In this document: in pieces, positions 7,919-16,812 of the stretch
How the letters are laid out: every line of letters starts with the position of its first letter
Numbering within the stretch: the stretch's first letter is position 1
Assembly: GCA_937880175.1 (NCBI GenBank)
Contig: CALFLO010000093.1
Coordinates: 1-59,809, forward strand
From: an uncultured Gluconobacter sp.
Lineage (GTDB): Bacteria > Pseudomonadota > Alphaproteobacteria > Acetobacterales > Acetobacteraceae
DNA length: 59,809 nucleotides
Reading direction: 5' to 3'
Translations under genes and position numbers: made by a program
The notes under the pieces: model-generated
The model's database searches: none
What the model was told of the DNA's origin: nothing
Seen by the model: only the letters and a program-made list of their open reading frames with translations

Positions 7919-8833
7919 ATGGGTATTGGCCTTTCTGACATAGAAAATGCCATTGGTGCTGTGGGGCGGCTGGGATCATCATCCCCTGTCATACTGGGAA
8001 GTCTGGTTCTGACGGGAATTGAGGTTCCTGACAGGCTTGAAGTCGGCGGCCGGCAGATGCTGGTGGTGCATCGTCTGCCGGGTGGCGGCAGGGTTGTTGA
8101 TGCGCTGGGCAACGATCCGGGGCGGCTGGAACTGAAAGGGCGGTTTCTGGGTCCGGATGCCCAGATGCGGGCGCAGGCGGTTGAACGCATGCGGATGGCC
8201 GGGCAGCAGGTTGCTTTTTCGGCTGCGGGTCTTTCCGTTCAGGTCTGGATTGCCCAGTTTCATTACGTTTACCAGGCAAAAGGCGCTGTCTGTGCCTATA
8301 CGCTGGTTCTTGAACGTCCGCAGGAAACAACTTCCGTACAGGCTTCCGGCACTTTGTCCGGGGTGCTTGGGGATGATGTGGGGAGTGCACTCGACAGTTT
8401 TTCCAGTGTGGTTTCGGATGTCTCCGAAGGCGTTTTTACGGCGGTCGGGCAGGTGTCTTCGGTTGTCGGGCAGGTGATGCCTCTGGCAACTCTGGTGGGT
8501 GCCGGGGGCTTTGCCTCGAAAGTTACGGATGCTCTGGGAACGGTCAACGGCGTGGCACAGAGCGGTATGAATCTCGCCACGGTGCCGTCCGCCCTGACCT
8601 CCGTTGCGGGGGGGCTGGAAAATGCAGGAAGTGGTCTGCAGTCCATTCTGACCGGGGCGGGGCAAAATGTTGAAGCCATTCAGCCGGTCAACAGTGTTTC
8701 ACTGAACGCTCTGGGTCAGAATGCGGCGCTTGTGAGCGCTGCGGCCGATGCGGGAAGTCTGGTTAATCGTTCTGCGGCGAATGTTGCCGTGGCGCAGGGG
8801 CAGGAGACGTTTCTGCCGTCCGTTTTCGCATGA
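7919..8833 (+). CDS. Baseplate protein, DNA circularisation/Mu gp43-like
   Basis: A 304-residue protein with an N-terminal domain (about 20-140) containing GSLVLTGIEVPDRLEVGG and the VVHRLPGGGRVVDALG pattern common to the phage DNA-circularisation N-terminal family. That family includes Mu gp43 and related baseplate proteins. The C-terminal half (about 145-300) is Ser/Val/Ala/Gly-rich with low-complexity hydrophobic repeats. AGGAGA (7904-7909) precedes the ATG by about 10 bases. It is followed by a LysM/X-like protein and a gpD-like hub, the usual order at the start of a Mu/P2-type baseplate module. Confidence 0.7.
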   Translation: MGIGLSDIENAIGAVGRLGSSSPVILGSLVLTGIEVPDRLEVGGRQMLVVHRLPGGGRVVDALGNDPGRLELKGRFLGPDAQMRAQAVERMRMAGQQVAFSAAGLSVQVWIAQFHYVYQAKGAVCAYTLVLERPQETTSVQASGTLSGVLGDDVGSALDSFSSVVSDVSEGVFTAVGQVSSVVGQVMPLATLVGAGGFASKVTDALGTVNGVAQSGMNLATVPSALTSVAGGLENAGSGLQSILTGAGQNVEAIQPVNSVSLNALGQNAALVSAAADAGSLVNRSAANVAVAQGQETFLPSVFA

Positions 8834-8840
8834 GGGAATG

Positions 8841-9050
8841 ATGCAGGATATTATTGTCAGTGCTGCGGATATTTCCCTGTTTCATGTGGCTGCGCGTGAA
8901 CTGGGAGATGCATCCCAGTGGTGGAGAATTGCGCAGGTCAACGGGATGACGGATCCGGATCTGGGACGGATTTCCGAGACTGTCGTGCTGAAGGTGCCAG
9001 CGGTCGAGAGCGATCTGGTTTCAGGTCTGCCTGATGTGGGGCTGACATGA
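8841..9050 (+). CDS. Small LysM/gpX-like tail protein
   Basis: A 69-residue protein beginning at the second of two adjacent ATGs (8838, 8841); GAGGGA at 8832-8837 is better spaced for 8841. The sequence has a LysM-like pattern: an early Ile/Val-rich strand, ARELGDASQWWRIAQVNGMT and a closing strand with Pro. P2 gpX and Mu-like equivalents sit next to the hub protein and are thought to help connect baseplate and tail tube. Its stop overlaps the gpD-like start (ATGA, 9047-9050). Confidence 0.68.
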   Translation: MQDIIVSAADISLFHVAARELGDASQWWRIAQVNGMTDPDLGRISETVVLKVPAVESDLVSGLPDVGLT

Positions 9051-10108
9051 GCGTTAGAAATCTGGAGGTTCAGGTTTTTTTTGACGGGCAGGTTGATCCT
9101 GTTCTGGCGCTTCTGCAGTTCGAGATCGATGCCAGCCGGTATGAAGCGTGTGATGTCGCTTCCCTGCGTTTTGCCGTCAGGAATCAGGGGCAGCAGAATT
9201 TATGGTTTGAGGTGGCGCAGCCCGCCCGGAAATGGGTGATCCTTCAGATGCGGGACACCCAGAGTGTCTCGTCAGACTGGGTCACCCTGTTCGAAGGGCG
9301 GATTGATCATATTGAATATGCGGCCGAGCATGGTGTTCTGGACGTGGAATGCCGCGATGCGCTGGCGGCTCTGATGGATCTGCGCATTCAGGATGCATGG
9401 CTTAACCATACCCAGCAGGAACTGCTGGAAATCATGGCGCAGGCTGCGGGGCTGGATGCGACGATTGCGTTGCCCTCTGATCAGGGCTCGCTGATGGCGG
9501 GTCAGTTCTGGCAGATCGAGCATAAGCGCGGTGCTCTTATGGGGCAGCATCGCTTTCAGACTGCCGCGGATCTGGCGTTTACGATTGCACGGGACGCGTT
9601 CTGTGATCTTTACGCTAACGGAACATCAATTGTCTGTCAGCCATTGGGATCAGCGGCTGATGCTGGCGCGCAGATTGCCGATATGCGCAATGCGGTGCTT
9701 GAAACAAGTATTGCCCGGGATCTGCAGCTTCTGTCCGGTGTTGTTGTGCATATGGCGTCGTGGGATTCATGTCAGAGAAGTACGACGCAGATTTATTATG
9801 ATGGCGTTTCATTTTCTCAGGAAGCTCCGTCCGGGAATGCCAGTCTTCATACATTTCGTGTTCCTGGACGTCGGCTTGACGAACTGCAGAGGTTGGCGCG
9901 CGGCAAGCATGCGCGCATCGCTGCACATGCGTTGTCTGTCCGGATCAGGATACCGGGTGTGCTGGGTGTTGCGCCCAGAAATTACATGACGGTCGCAACG
10001 GGCAACGAAGAAAAGACCCTGGGGATTGATCAGGTTGTGTCCCGGTTTTCCGTGGAGCAGGGATTTGTGCAGCAGGTTGTTCTGAGGGATCGCGGAGGTG
10101 GAACATGA
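9047..10108 (+). CDS. Baseplate hub protein, gpD-like
   Basis: A 353-residue protein matching the late control protein gpD / T4 gp27-like hub group, which forms the trimer that links tail tube to spike. Early residues (EVQVFFDGQVDPVLALLQFE) and the VTLFEGRIDHIEY strand are typical of the first tube-like domain. The C-terminal half holds a YYDG segment and strands up to VVLRDRGGGT. It is overlapped by the X-like gene upstream and overlaps the spike gene downstream (10105-10108). Assignment rests on order, length and fold pattern. Confidence 0.78.
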   Translation: MSVRNLEVQVFFDGQVDPVLALLQFEIDASRYEACDVASLRFAVRNQGQQNLWFEVAQPARKWVILQMRDTQSVSSDWVTLFEGRIDHIEYAAEHGVLDVECRDALAALMDLRIQDAWLNHTQQELLEIMAQAAGLDATIALPSDQGSLMAGQFWQIEHKRGALMGQHRFQTAADLAFTIARDAFCDLYANGTSIVCQPLGSAADAGAQIADMRNAVLETSIARDLQLLSGVVVHMASWDSCQRSTTQIYYDGVSFSQEAPSGNASLHTFRVPGRRLDELQRLARGKHARIAAHALSVRIRIPGVLGVAPRNYMTVATGNEEKTLGIDQVVSRFSVEQGFVQQVVLRDRGGGT

Positions 10109-10728
10109 GTGACGCCCGTTTTGATGCCGCTGCCCTGCAAGGCAGGACAGCGCATACGATGTTTGGAATTGTCTCTGCCGTTGATCCTGTCAACCATGCC
10201 GTAAAAGTCCGGATTCAGCCTGAAAATGTGGAAACAGGCTGGATTCCGGATGCGGGCGGGGTGCATGCGGGGGATCTCCGGATTGCATGTCCCTCTTCTC
10301 CGGGAACGCATGTTGTTTTGCAGCCTGTTGAAGGAGATGGCGAACATCTCGTGGTGACGGGCTGTGTGTTTGATACGGTGGTCATGGCGCCCGTATCTCC
10401 TCTGACCGGGGCTGTCGCACAGCCTGGCGAACTGCTGGTCAAGGGGGGGTGCGGTCTCCCGCCGGTGTCCTCGTCCGGGAGTGTGGGAACATCCTCCTCA
10501 GGAGCGGGCTGGCTGCATGTCGGACCAAGTGGCGTGGCGGCGGGTGCGGGAAATGCGCGGATTGTTCTGAAAGACGGTGAAATCAGTTTTTCTGTCGGAG
10601 GGACAGGTATGACCCTGAGTTCTGCCGGGCTGACGGTTTCAGGTGGCGATGTGCGGACGGATCAGCATTCCCTTAACCAGCATGTCCATCTGTTGGGAAC
10701 CCAGAAGACGGAAGGACCACTTGGATGA
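10105..10728 (+). CDS. Baseplate assembly protein V (spike), gpV-like
   Basis: A 207-residue protein with an N-terminal OB-type fold (about 15-100, GIVSAVDPVNHAVKVRI and WIPDAGGVHAGD). A repetitive beta-helix-like stem follows (about 130-200) with GDV..DQHSLNQHVHLLG near the end. The HSLNQHVH stretch carries the paired His residues that in P2 gpV/phi92-type spikes bind the iron at the tip. The protein is the membrane-piercing spike under the hub. Start and stop overlap both neighbours by 4 bases, indicating coordinated synthesis with hub and gpW-like proteins. Confidence 0.82.
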   Translation: MSDARFDAAALQGRTAHTMFGIVSAVDPVNHAVKVRIQPENVETGWIPDAGGVHAGDLRIACPSSPGTHVVLQPVEGDGEHLVVTGCVFDTVVMAPVSPLTGAVAQPGELLVKGGCGLPPVSSSGSVGTSSSGAGWLHVGPSGVAAGAGNARIVLKDGEISFSVGGTGMTLSSAGLTVSGGDVRTDQHSLNQHVHLLGTQKTEGPLG

Positions 10729-11084
10729 TCGCGCTTTCACATGTTTTCGGGAATGATCTGGTTCTGGAAGCCGGCACGCTCCAGACGGTTTCTGGTACGG
10801 AACTGACGAGACAGAGCCTGTTGAGGCGTCTTCTGACCGTTGCCGGGGATTATATCTGGCAGCTGGATTATGGTGTGGGGCTTCCACTCATGGTCGGTCA
10901 GGTCATTGCGGCCGAGGCGATGGAATCTGTCATCCGGCCGCAGGTCCAGGCGGATGCTGGTGTGGATTCATCGCAGCCCGTGACAGTGACCGTGACGGAC
11001 GAGGGGGTCGGTGTCTGTCGATGTGACGTGTTCTATGTCGATGCGGCATCCGGTCAGCAGCAGAGCCTGTCTTTTTCCTACTGA
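10725..11084 (+). CDS. Baseplate wedge protein W, gpW/gp25-like
   Basis: A 119-residue protein of the GPW/gp25 family, which initiates sheath assembly on the baseplate. The signature is RQSLLRRLLTVAGDYIWQLD followed by YGVGLPLMVGQ, which matches the conserved RILT..GE....YG.GL core. A C-terminal beta segment follows. It overlaps the spike gene by 4 bases and precedes gpJ by 44 bases. Length and order agree with the family. Confidence 0.85.
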   Translation: MIALSHVFGNDLVLEAGTLQTVSGTELTRQSLLRRLLTVAGDYIWQLDYGVGLPLMVGQVIAAEAMESVIRPQVQADAGVDSSQPVTVTVTDEGVGVCRCDVFYVDAASGQQQSLSFSY

Positions 11085-11128
11085 AATGATGAGAGCGGCA
11101 CAGTATTGAACCGCTCCAAGAGGATGCG

Positions 11129-12268
11129 ATGTCTCTCTCCTTACGTTCCTTTTCCACGACTGTTTCCGCAGCCGTCACAACAGCGCAGGCCTCCTGTTCC
11201 CAGCTTCTGGATGTTTCCATCGGGTCGCCTGTGCGGGCACTTATGGAAAGTGTTGGCGGTATCGGTCTGTGGTTACAGTATCTGGTGTTGCAGTCGCTGT
11301 TGCGGACCCGTCTGGCGACGTCGACGGGATCGGACTGCGACAGTTTCGTCAATGATTTCGGCATGAGCCGCCTTCCGGGGACGCCGGCGACAGGGCTTGT
11401 GACGTTCACGTCTTTCATGGCCAGCGAGCAGTCGGCGGTTGTTCCGCCAGGCGTGATTGTGCGGACTGTGGGGGGCGTTTCCTTTGCTGTGACGCAGGAT
11501 CAGTCCCTGCCGACATGGTCCGCATCCGCTGGGGGATATGTGCGGGCCGCTGGTGTTTCGACGCTCTCGGTGCCGGTTGCGTGTCAGGTGGCGGGATCGG
11601 TGGGAAATGTTTCGATCGGCGCGCTTTGCCTGATGGGAACGGCGGTGTCAGGTCTTGATACCGTGACGAATACGGCCCCTTTCCTGAATGGTTCCGATCA
11701 GGAGACGGACAGTCAGTTAAGGGCACGTTTTCCGCTCTGGCTGGCGGCAAAGGCGTCTGCCAGCCGGGCGGCGGTGGAAAATGCCATCGCCAATGTCCAG
11801 ACAGATCTGAGTTATTCTCTGCGAGATGGTCTGGACACGGCAGGTGTGACGCGGAGCGGGTATTTTACGGCTGTGATCAATGACGGAAGCGGGGTGCCCT
11901 CTGACCAGCTGCTGTCGGATGTTTATGACGTCATTGATTCAGTGCGGGCCCTTGGAGTGGGGTTTGGTGTGCAGGCGCCTCAGGTCCTGACGGTGGATGT
12001 GTCCATGGATGTTGTGGTGCCGTCTTCCGTTTCGGTCCAGCAGGTGACGGGCACCATTCAGTCTGTCGTCGCAAAGGATATTGCCGCGACAACTGTTGGA
12101 GCCGGCTATCCATACAGCCGCCTTTCCTATCTGGCCTATGCCGGTGCAGGGGTCTCGGTGACGTCGGTTCTGAATGTCCGTCTCAACGGGGGGCAGGCGG
12201 ATATTTCCGCAAACGGCAATCAGGCTCTCGTGGTTGGAAACATTCAGATCAACGTCACCCAGGGCTGA
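11129..12268 (+). CDS. Baseplate wedge protein J, gpJ-like
   Basis: A 379-residue Baseplate_J family protein; gpJ forms the wedge arms with gpW and gpI. The C-terminal domain (about 270-379) contains the typical strand-helix-strand arrangement after QAPQVLTVDV. The N-terminal part carries SPVRALMESVGGIGLWLQYL and DCDSFVNDFGMSRLPGTPA, the family's early signature. AAGAGGA (about 11117-11123) precedes ATG 11129. Unusually, gpI does not follow directly; a 412-residue gene intervenes. Confidence 0.85.
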   Translation: MSLSLRSFSTTVSAAVTTAQASCSQLLDVSIGSPVRALMESVGGIGLWLQYLVLQSLLRTRLATSTGSDCDSFVNDFGMSRLPGTPATGLVTFTSFMASEQSAVVPPGVIVRTVGGVSFAVTQDQSLPTWSASAGGYVRAAGVSTLSVPVACQVAGSVGNVSIGALCLMGTAVSGLDTVTNTAPFLNGSDQETDSQLRARFPLWLAAKASASRAAVENAIANVQTDLSYSLRDGLDTAGVTRSGYFTAVINDGSGVPSDQLLSDVYDVIDSVRALGVGFGVQAPQVLTVDVSMDVVVPSSVSVQQVTGTIQSVVAKDIAATTVGAGYPYSRLSYLAYAGAGVSVTSVLNVRLNGGQADISANGNQALVVGNIQINVTQG

Positions 12269-12310
12269 AGATTCGGAGGCTGGATCTATCGGTGGGGATG
12301 AGGAATTTTC

Positions 12311-13549
12311 ATGGCTGTATTTAATACATATCCGAAACTCGAATCCCTTACGGGAGAAGAGGTCCTTGTTCTGGCGGATGCCAGTGGAACACGGACGGTT
12401 ACGGCGACTGTGGCCCAGGTGGTTGAGGCTCCGGTCAGTGCTCCGGCCAGCGGGCAATTTTATGCTGACAAAGGTGCACGGGTAAAGCGTTGTGCGGACC
12501 GGCTTCTGGTCGGGGTTGCGGCGGAAAATCCCGCTCTGAGTGACCGGGCCAGTTCTTCGGAAAACGACTGGCTGTCGGAGACCATGGCGGCGACGTCCAT
12601 TGGCCCCTGGGCGTTGCAGGATGCCCAGTGCGCATCGGTCGCGCAGTTTGGCAACAGTGCGTTCGTAGCTGGTTCGCGGACCTCTGACGCTGTGAGCGGG
12701 ACGTCGGTTCTGGGCTTTCAGCCGAGTTCCATTGGCGTGGCCTCCTGGGGCATTTCCGATGATAAATCCAATCCCACCTCCACGACTGCTTACGCCTATT
12801 ACGGTGAAGCATGGCGGATGGCGGGGGTCGATTATCAGCCGACTTTTGGAATGGAGCTTGAGGCCGTCAATTTCGGTGGTCTCGCGGTGGGGCAGTCCAC
12901 GCCTTATGCGCCAAATGTCGGTGGCGGCGTGTACGGAATCCAGCTTGGCGCAGGTGGTGGTCAGACATCGGGGACGTCCGATGCCGCGGCGGGAATGGTT
13001 TTCGTTTCCAATCCGAATTCATGGCAGGCGGGCATTGTTTTTGGTGCCCAGTCCCTGACGGGAACGGATGGCAAGGATTCCGGATATGCATCTGCTGTTT
13101 CCCTGGCGCGTAACCATGCGGTTGAATGGCATACACCGGAGACCGTTTCGGGTGTGGCAGGTGCCAATGTTGGGGCATTCATCCGTTCGACGGTGACGGA
13201 ACGCTCCAATGGCATACGTCAGGAATTTACCGATAACGGTATGCTGTTTGGCAATATCGAGGGTGAAACACTTTTCTCGGTTGCCAGTATGGCCAGCCCG
13301 ACCAATGCGCTTCAGGTTCAGGCCGGAGCTGGAACACAGGCAGCGGGTCTGTACGTGCAGGAAGGGACGGGAGGGTCCGGAAATCTGGGTCTTTTCCCTG
13401 CAGAAGGTGGCGGCCTCCAGATTACGTCACCAGTTACAGGAAGTGGTGCAACAATGCCTGCCGTCGCAGACGGAGGGTTCCTGCATATCAATATCAATGG
13501 TGCCGATTATCGTATCCCGCTGATGAGTCCTTCCCAGGTCGGGGGGTGA
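12311..13549 (+). CDS. Putative tail fibre/receptor-binding protein inserted between gpJ and gpI
   Basis: A 412-residue protein with a short conserved-looking N-terminal start (MAVFNTYPKLESLTGEE) resembling virion-attachment domains of phage fibres and appendages. A long Gly/Ser/Thr/Val-rich body follows (about 85-400) with many small beta strands, compatible with a trimeric beta-structured fibre or spike. No chaperone domain, lyase motif or signal peptide is visible. GAGGA (about 12300-12304) precedes the ATG. In P2- and Mu-type clusters gpI normally follows gpJ at once, so this gene looks like an insertion. Receptor binding is inferred. Confidence 0.55.
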   Translation: MAVFNTYPKLESLTGEEVLVLADASGTRTVTATVAQVVEAPVSAPASGQFYADKGARVKRCADRLLVGVAAENPALSDRASSSENDWLSETMAATSIGPWALQDAQCASVAQFGNSAFVAGSRTSDAVSGTSVLGFQPSSIGVASWGISDDKSNPTSTTAYAYYGEAWRMAGVDYQPTFGMELEAVNFGGLAVGQSTPYAPNVGGGVYGIQLGAGGGQTSGTSDAAAGMVFVSNPNSWQAGIVFGAQSLTGTDGKDSGYASAVSLARNHAVEWHTPETVSGVAGANVGAFIRSTVTERSNGIRQEFTDNGMLFGNIEGETLFSVASMASPTNALQVQAGAGTQAAGLYVQEGTGGSGNLGLFPAEGGGLQITSPVTGSGATMPAVADGGFLHININGADYRIPLMSPSQVGG

Positions 13550-13553
13550 TCGG

Positions 13554-14240
13554 ATGGGTATCCTTTATGACGAAAGCCGGGAAATTCTTCGGGCTTCGGA
13601 CGGAAGCATCCTTTTTGATACGGGGCCGGCCCCGGGTTCGATAGATGATTTTGCGGGCCGGTTCCGGCGGTTGTTGCCAAAGGGCTGGTTTCCGGCGGAG
13701 CCACAGGGGCTGGATGAGGAAGCTGCACCGGTACTGGCGGCTCTTCTGCGTGGATTTGGCGCTGTTCTGGCTGGCATCTGGCAGCTGATGCTGGAGTGTT
13801 CCCAGCAGATGCGTCTTTCGACGATGAATGGCGCGTTTCTGGATATGGCCGCGGATGATTACTTCGGTGAAAGCGGTCTGGTGCGTCAGACATCCGAGAC
13901 GGATGCCGTCTATCGCAAACGCATCAGCGCCTCCCTGTTTGCCGAACGCAACACGCGTCAGGCCGTGACGAATGCGATTGTGGCGGCAACCGGTGTCCAG
14001 CCGGTCATCATTGAGCCCATGAATGCTGCTGACTGCCATGCCTTTGCCTGCGCCGCCTCGCCTGCCATGGGCGGAGGGTATGGCTATGGAGCAAGCGGCC
14101 TGCGTTACGGCAGCCTTCAGGGTGGTCAGTTCTTTGTAGAAACACAGCTGGGAAAAGCCGCGGATCTGGCGACAGTCTGCCGTGCCGTCGATCAGACGGC
14201 AGCCATGGGCGTTACCGGCTGGATCAAGGTGGAAAATTAA
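13554..14240 (+). CDS. Baseplate/tail protein I, gpI-like
   Basis: A 228-residue protein of the gpI / YmfQ-like (DUF2313-type) group. The family pattern is visible in RFRRLLPKGWFPAEPQG near the N-terminus, and in a central helical stretch with FGAVLAGIWQLMLECSQQM and LDMAADDYFGE. The last part (GGGYGYGASGLRYG) is Gly/Tyr-rich. The protein completes the baseplate wedge and can anchor tail fibres. Its TAA shares one base with the ATG of the fibre gene at 14240. Confidence 0.75.
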   Translation: MGILYDESREILRASDGSILFDTGPAPGSIDDFAGRFRRLLPKGWFPAEPQGLDEEAAPVLAALLRGFGAVLAGIWQLMLECSQQMRLSTMNGAFLDMAADDYFGESGLVRQTSETDAVYRKRISASLFAERNTRQAVTNAIVAATGVQPVIIEPMNAADCHAFACAASPAMGGGYGYGASGLRYGSLQGGQFFVETQLGKAADLATVCRAVDQTAAMGVTGWIKVEN

Positions 14241-15490
14241 TGGACCGGGCAATCGTTTACGCGGGATCGATCCCACTCGACACGGATCTTCTTCGGGCCG
14301 GGCGTTATAACAAGGCCGCTTTCGGAAATCTGGCATCAATGCTTTACGGCCCGAATGTCATGTCCGCGTCGGGACTGGGATATTCCGGATCGACCGCTGA
14401 TCTGAGTCTGAGGATCGATGCGGGGTCGATCCTGGCGCCGGGCATCATGGATGCCACCCCCATTGGCGGTAACGGTGGTGGCCTTGCAGCAGACATAACC
14501 TCACTGACATGTCAGTATGTCAGCACGGCGTCCCAGACTGTTACTCTGCCGGGAACGGGGAATACCTATACGGTTTATGCAGTCTGCTCCGAGCAGGATG
14601 CTGATCCGATCGTGCTGCCGTTTTTTGATGCCAGTAATCCTTCGCAGACGCAGGCCGGAATCCAGAATAACGGTAGTGCGCTGCCGGTGCGCCGGACGGG
14701 CGTGATTTCCATTGTGGCCGCGGCAAACCCGCCTTCCGCGCCTGCGGGTGGATGCGTCGTGGCGCTCTACACGATTGCAGTTCCGCAGGGTGCGAGCAGT
14801 CTGTCAGGAGTGACGGTTCAGCCGGGGCAGGTTTTCTGGCCGACCATACCGGAGCTGGCGACCCAGGCGCTGCTCAAGGCCTGCACGGAACCCATGACGT
14901 TGGTAAGTGCGAATGGATCGGTTCCCATTCCGGCCTGGGCCTCCAGAGTGGAGTTGCGCGTTGTGGGCGGCGGCGGCGCGGCCTCTCAGGCGCTGACGAC
15001 TGTCAGTTCGTTTTCCGGTGGCGGCGGCGGTGGTGGCGGGGACGCTTGGGGCGTTTATTCCGTCAGCCCGACACAGGGAAATGGTCTGGCCATTACTGTT
15101 GGTAGTGGTGGCGGATCAGAACAGACGGGCGGGACGTCTCTCGTGAGTTACAACGGGCAGACGCTTCTGCAGGCCGAAGGCGGCCAGGGCGGAACCTTTT
15201 ATTCCTCGACCGGATCTGCCGGCGGTGTGGGCGGCAATGCGTCTGGCGGGACGATCTGGAACCAGAACGGGACTTCCGGGGGTGACGGACAGTGCAATGC
15301 CTATACCTTTTCAGGGTATGGCGGGGACGGACCCTGGGGCGGTGCGGGACGTTGCGGCAATCAGGGTGGGCGTCTTGCAACGCGGTATGGTGCTGGCGGA
15401 GGTGGCTCCTATTCCGCAACGGCGGATGGGGTTTCCTCCAGCGGTGGTATCGGGTTTCAGGGCTGCGTACTGTACCGCTTCCTGCCCTGA
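14240..15490 (+). CDS. Tail fibre with polyglycine adhesin tip
   Basis: A 416-residue protein with an N-terminal attachment region (about 1-120) beginning MDRAIVYAGSIPLDTDLLRA and a middle strand-rich part. At about residues 235-416 lies a Gly-rich domain with runs such as GGGGGGGG, SGGGGSYSA and repeated GGxGG motifs. Gly-rich tips of this type occur in receptor-binding adhesins (T-even gp38 group), where polyglycine II helices pack into a sandwich. That makes it the likely host-recognition protein. It is the last phage gene; its stop lies 8 bases before the convergent cytochrome gene stop. Confidence 0.7.
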   Translation: MDRAIVYAGSIPLDTDLLRAGRYNKAAFGNLASMLYGPNVMSASGLGYSGSTADLSLRIDAGSILAPGIMDATPIGGNGGGLAADITSLTCQYVSTASQTVTLPGTGNTYTVYAVCSEQDADPIVLPFFDASNPSQTQAGIQNNGSALPVRRTGVISIVAAANPPSAPAGGCVVALYTIAVPQGASSLSGVTVQPGQVFWPTIPELATQALLKACTEPMTLVSANGSVPIPAWASRVELRVVGGGGAASQALTTVSSFSGGGGGGGGDAWGVYSVSPTQGNGLAITVGSGGGSEQTGGTSLVSYNGQTLLQAEGGQGGTFYSSTGSAGGVGGNASGGTIWNQNGTSGGDGQCNAYTFSGYGGDGPWGGAGRCGNQGGRLATRYGAGGGGSYSATADGVSSSGGIGFQGCVLYRFLP

Positions 15491-15498
15491 GGCTGTGT

Positions 15499-16812
15499 TC
15501 AGTTCAGTGAAAGCGTGCCGTCCGCCATTTCTGGCGGAGGCATGTTTTTGCTGAGCGTCCGGACGTCTTCTGCCGACACGGCAGACGCGTTGTTGCCCCA
15601 GGCATGGCGGATGAATGTCACGACATCGGCAATCTGCTGATCGGTCAGTCCGGGGCTGAAAGCGGGCATCGTGATGGAGGATGGAGCGGTTGCCATGGCG
15701 GGCAGGCTCGCGCCTTTCTGGACGATGTGGACGAGGGAGGCCGGGTCGTCCTGCATCATGACAGGGTTGCCTGCCAGCGGCGGAAAGACGTCCGGATAGC
15801 CTCTCCCGTCCGTCCGGTGACATGCTGCGCAGTGATCGACATAGATACGGGCGCCGCGTGGAGACAGATCTGCCTTATGAAGCTGGTCGGTGACCGTGGG
15901 ATCATACATCCATGGTGTCTGTGTCCGATCGGCAGCAGGCAGGCTTTTGAGGTAATGCGCGATGGCATGCAGATCGTCGTCGGTCAGCTTCTGCGTTCCG
16001 TGCAACACGGCTGAGGTCATGGAGCCGAAAACACTGCCTGTGCCCGCGCGGCCGGTTTTGAGGAATGATACAATATCGTCCTCACTCCAGCGACCCAGAC
16101 CGGCCCGGTTCTCCTGACGGAGCGAGGGTGGAGTCCAGCCATCCACCATGGCGCCTCCTGCCAAATAAAGGCTGCCATCATGCGCGGTCAGGGCTTTTTC
16201 CTGCATCGTGATGGCTCGCGGCGAATGACAGGCCCCGCAATGAGCTGGCCCTTCCACGAGATACGCGCCGCGCGCAAGCTGGGGATCGGTGAACTCTCCC
16301 GCAGTGCGGGCAATTGCGTGGTGGGGCGTGGGAGCAAAGGCCCAGCGCCAGAATGTCAGCGGCCAGCGGATGGAAAGAGGCCAGGGAATTTCGTTCTTTG
16401 GCGCTGAAACATGAACAGCCTGAACACCATTTCTGAAATAGACGAAAAGGGCGTGAATATCGCTGTCTGTCATCCGGGCATAGGACGGGAAAGGCATGGC
16501 GGGATAAAGGGTTGAGCCATCACGGCGGATGCCTTGGCGCAATGCCTGACCAAACTGGGTTTCCGTATAGCGTCCGATCCCGTGTTCAGGATCGGGTGTA
16601 ATGTTGGTGGAATAGATTTTCCCCATAGGCAGGGAAAAAGAAACTCCTCCGGAATATTCCGGCTTTCCGTGAATGGAATGGCAGGCCGCGCAGTCGGATG
16701 CTGTAGCAAGATAACGGCCCTTTTCCAGAGTGGTCCGGTCAGCATCCTGTGCTTCGGCTCTGGCGGAAATACCCAGTCCCAGAATACATGCGACAAACAG
16801 CGGCCACTTCAT
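15499..16812 (-). CDS. Membrane-bound dehydrogenase cytochrome c subunit (triheme)
   Basis: A 437-residue exported cytochrome with a signal peptide (residues 1-22, ending ARAEA) and three CxxCH heme-c sites: C41-H45, C192-H196 and C328-H332. It is the electron-transfer subunit of Acetobacteraceae flavin dehydrogenases, passing electrons from the FAD subunit to ubiquinone at the periplasmic face of the membrane. Its ATG overlaps the large-subunit stop (ATGA), giving the operon order small-large-cytochrome c. That order fits gluconate 2-dehydrogenase and 2-ketogluconate dehydrogenase. The gene ends 8 bp from the phage fibre stop, in convergent orientation. Confidence 0.9.
   Translation of the reverse strand: MKWPLFVACILGLGISARAEAQDADRTTLEKGRYLATASDCAACHSIHGKPEYSGGVSFSLPMGKIYSTNITPDPEHGIGRYTETQFGQALRQGIRRDGSTLYPAMPFPSYARMTDSDIHALFVYFRNGVQAVHVSAPKNEIPWPLSIRWPLTFWRWAFAPTPHHAIARTAGEFTDPQLARGAYLVEGPAHCGACHSPRAITMQEKALTAHDGSLYLAGGAMVDGWTPPSLRQENRAGLGRWSEDDIVSFLKTGRAGTGSVFGSMTSAVLHGTQKLTDDDLHAIAHYLKSLPAADRTQTPWMYDPTVTDQLHKADLSPRGARIYVDHCAACHRTDGRGYPDVFPPLAGNPVMMQDDPASLVHIVQKGASLPAMATAPSSITMPAFSPGLTDQQIADVVTFIRHAWGNNASAVSAEDVRTLSKNMPPPEMADGTLSLN

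Noticed and set aside
15485..15505. Phage attachment site at the junction of fibre and cytochrome genes
   Set aside because: Only 8 bases separate the genes and no matching repeat or tRNA end is visible in the window.
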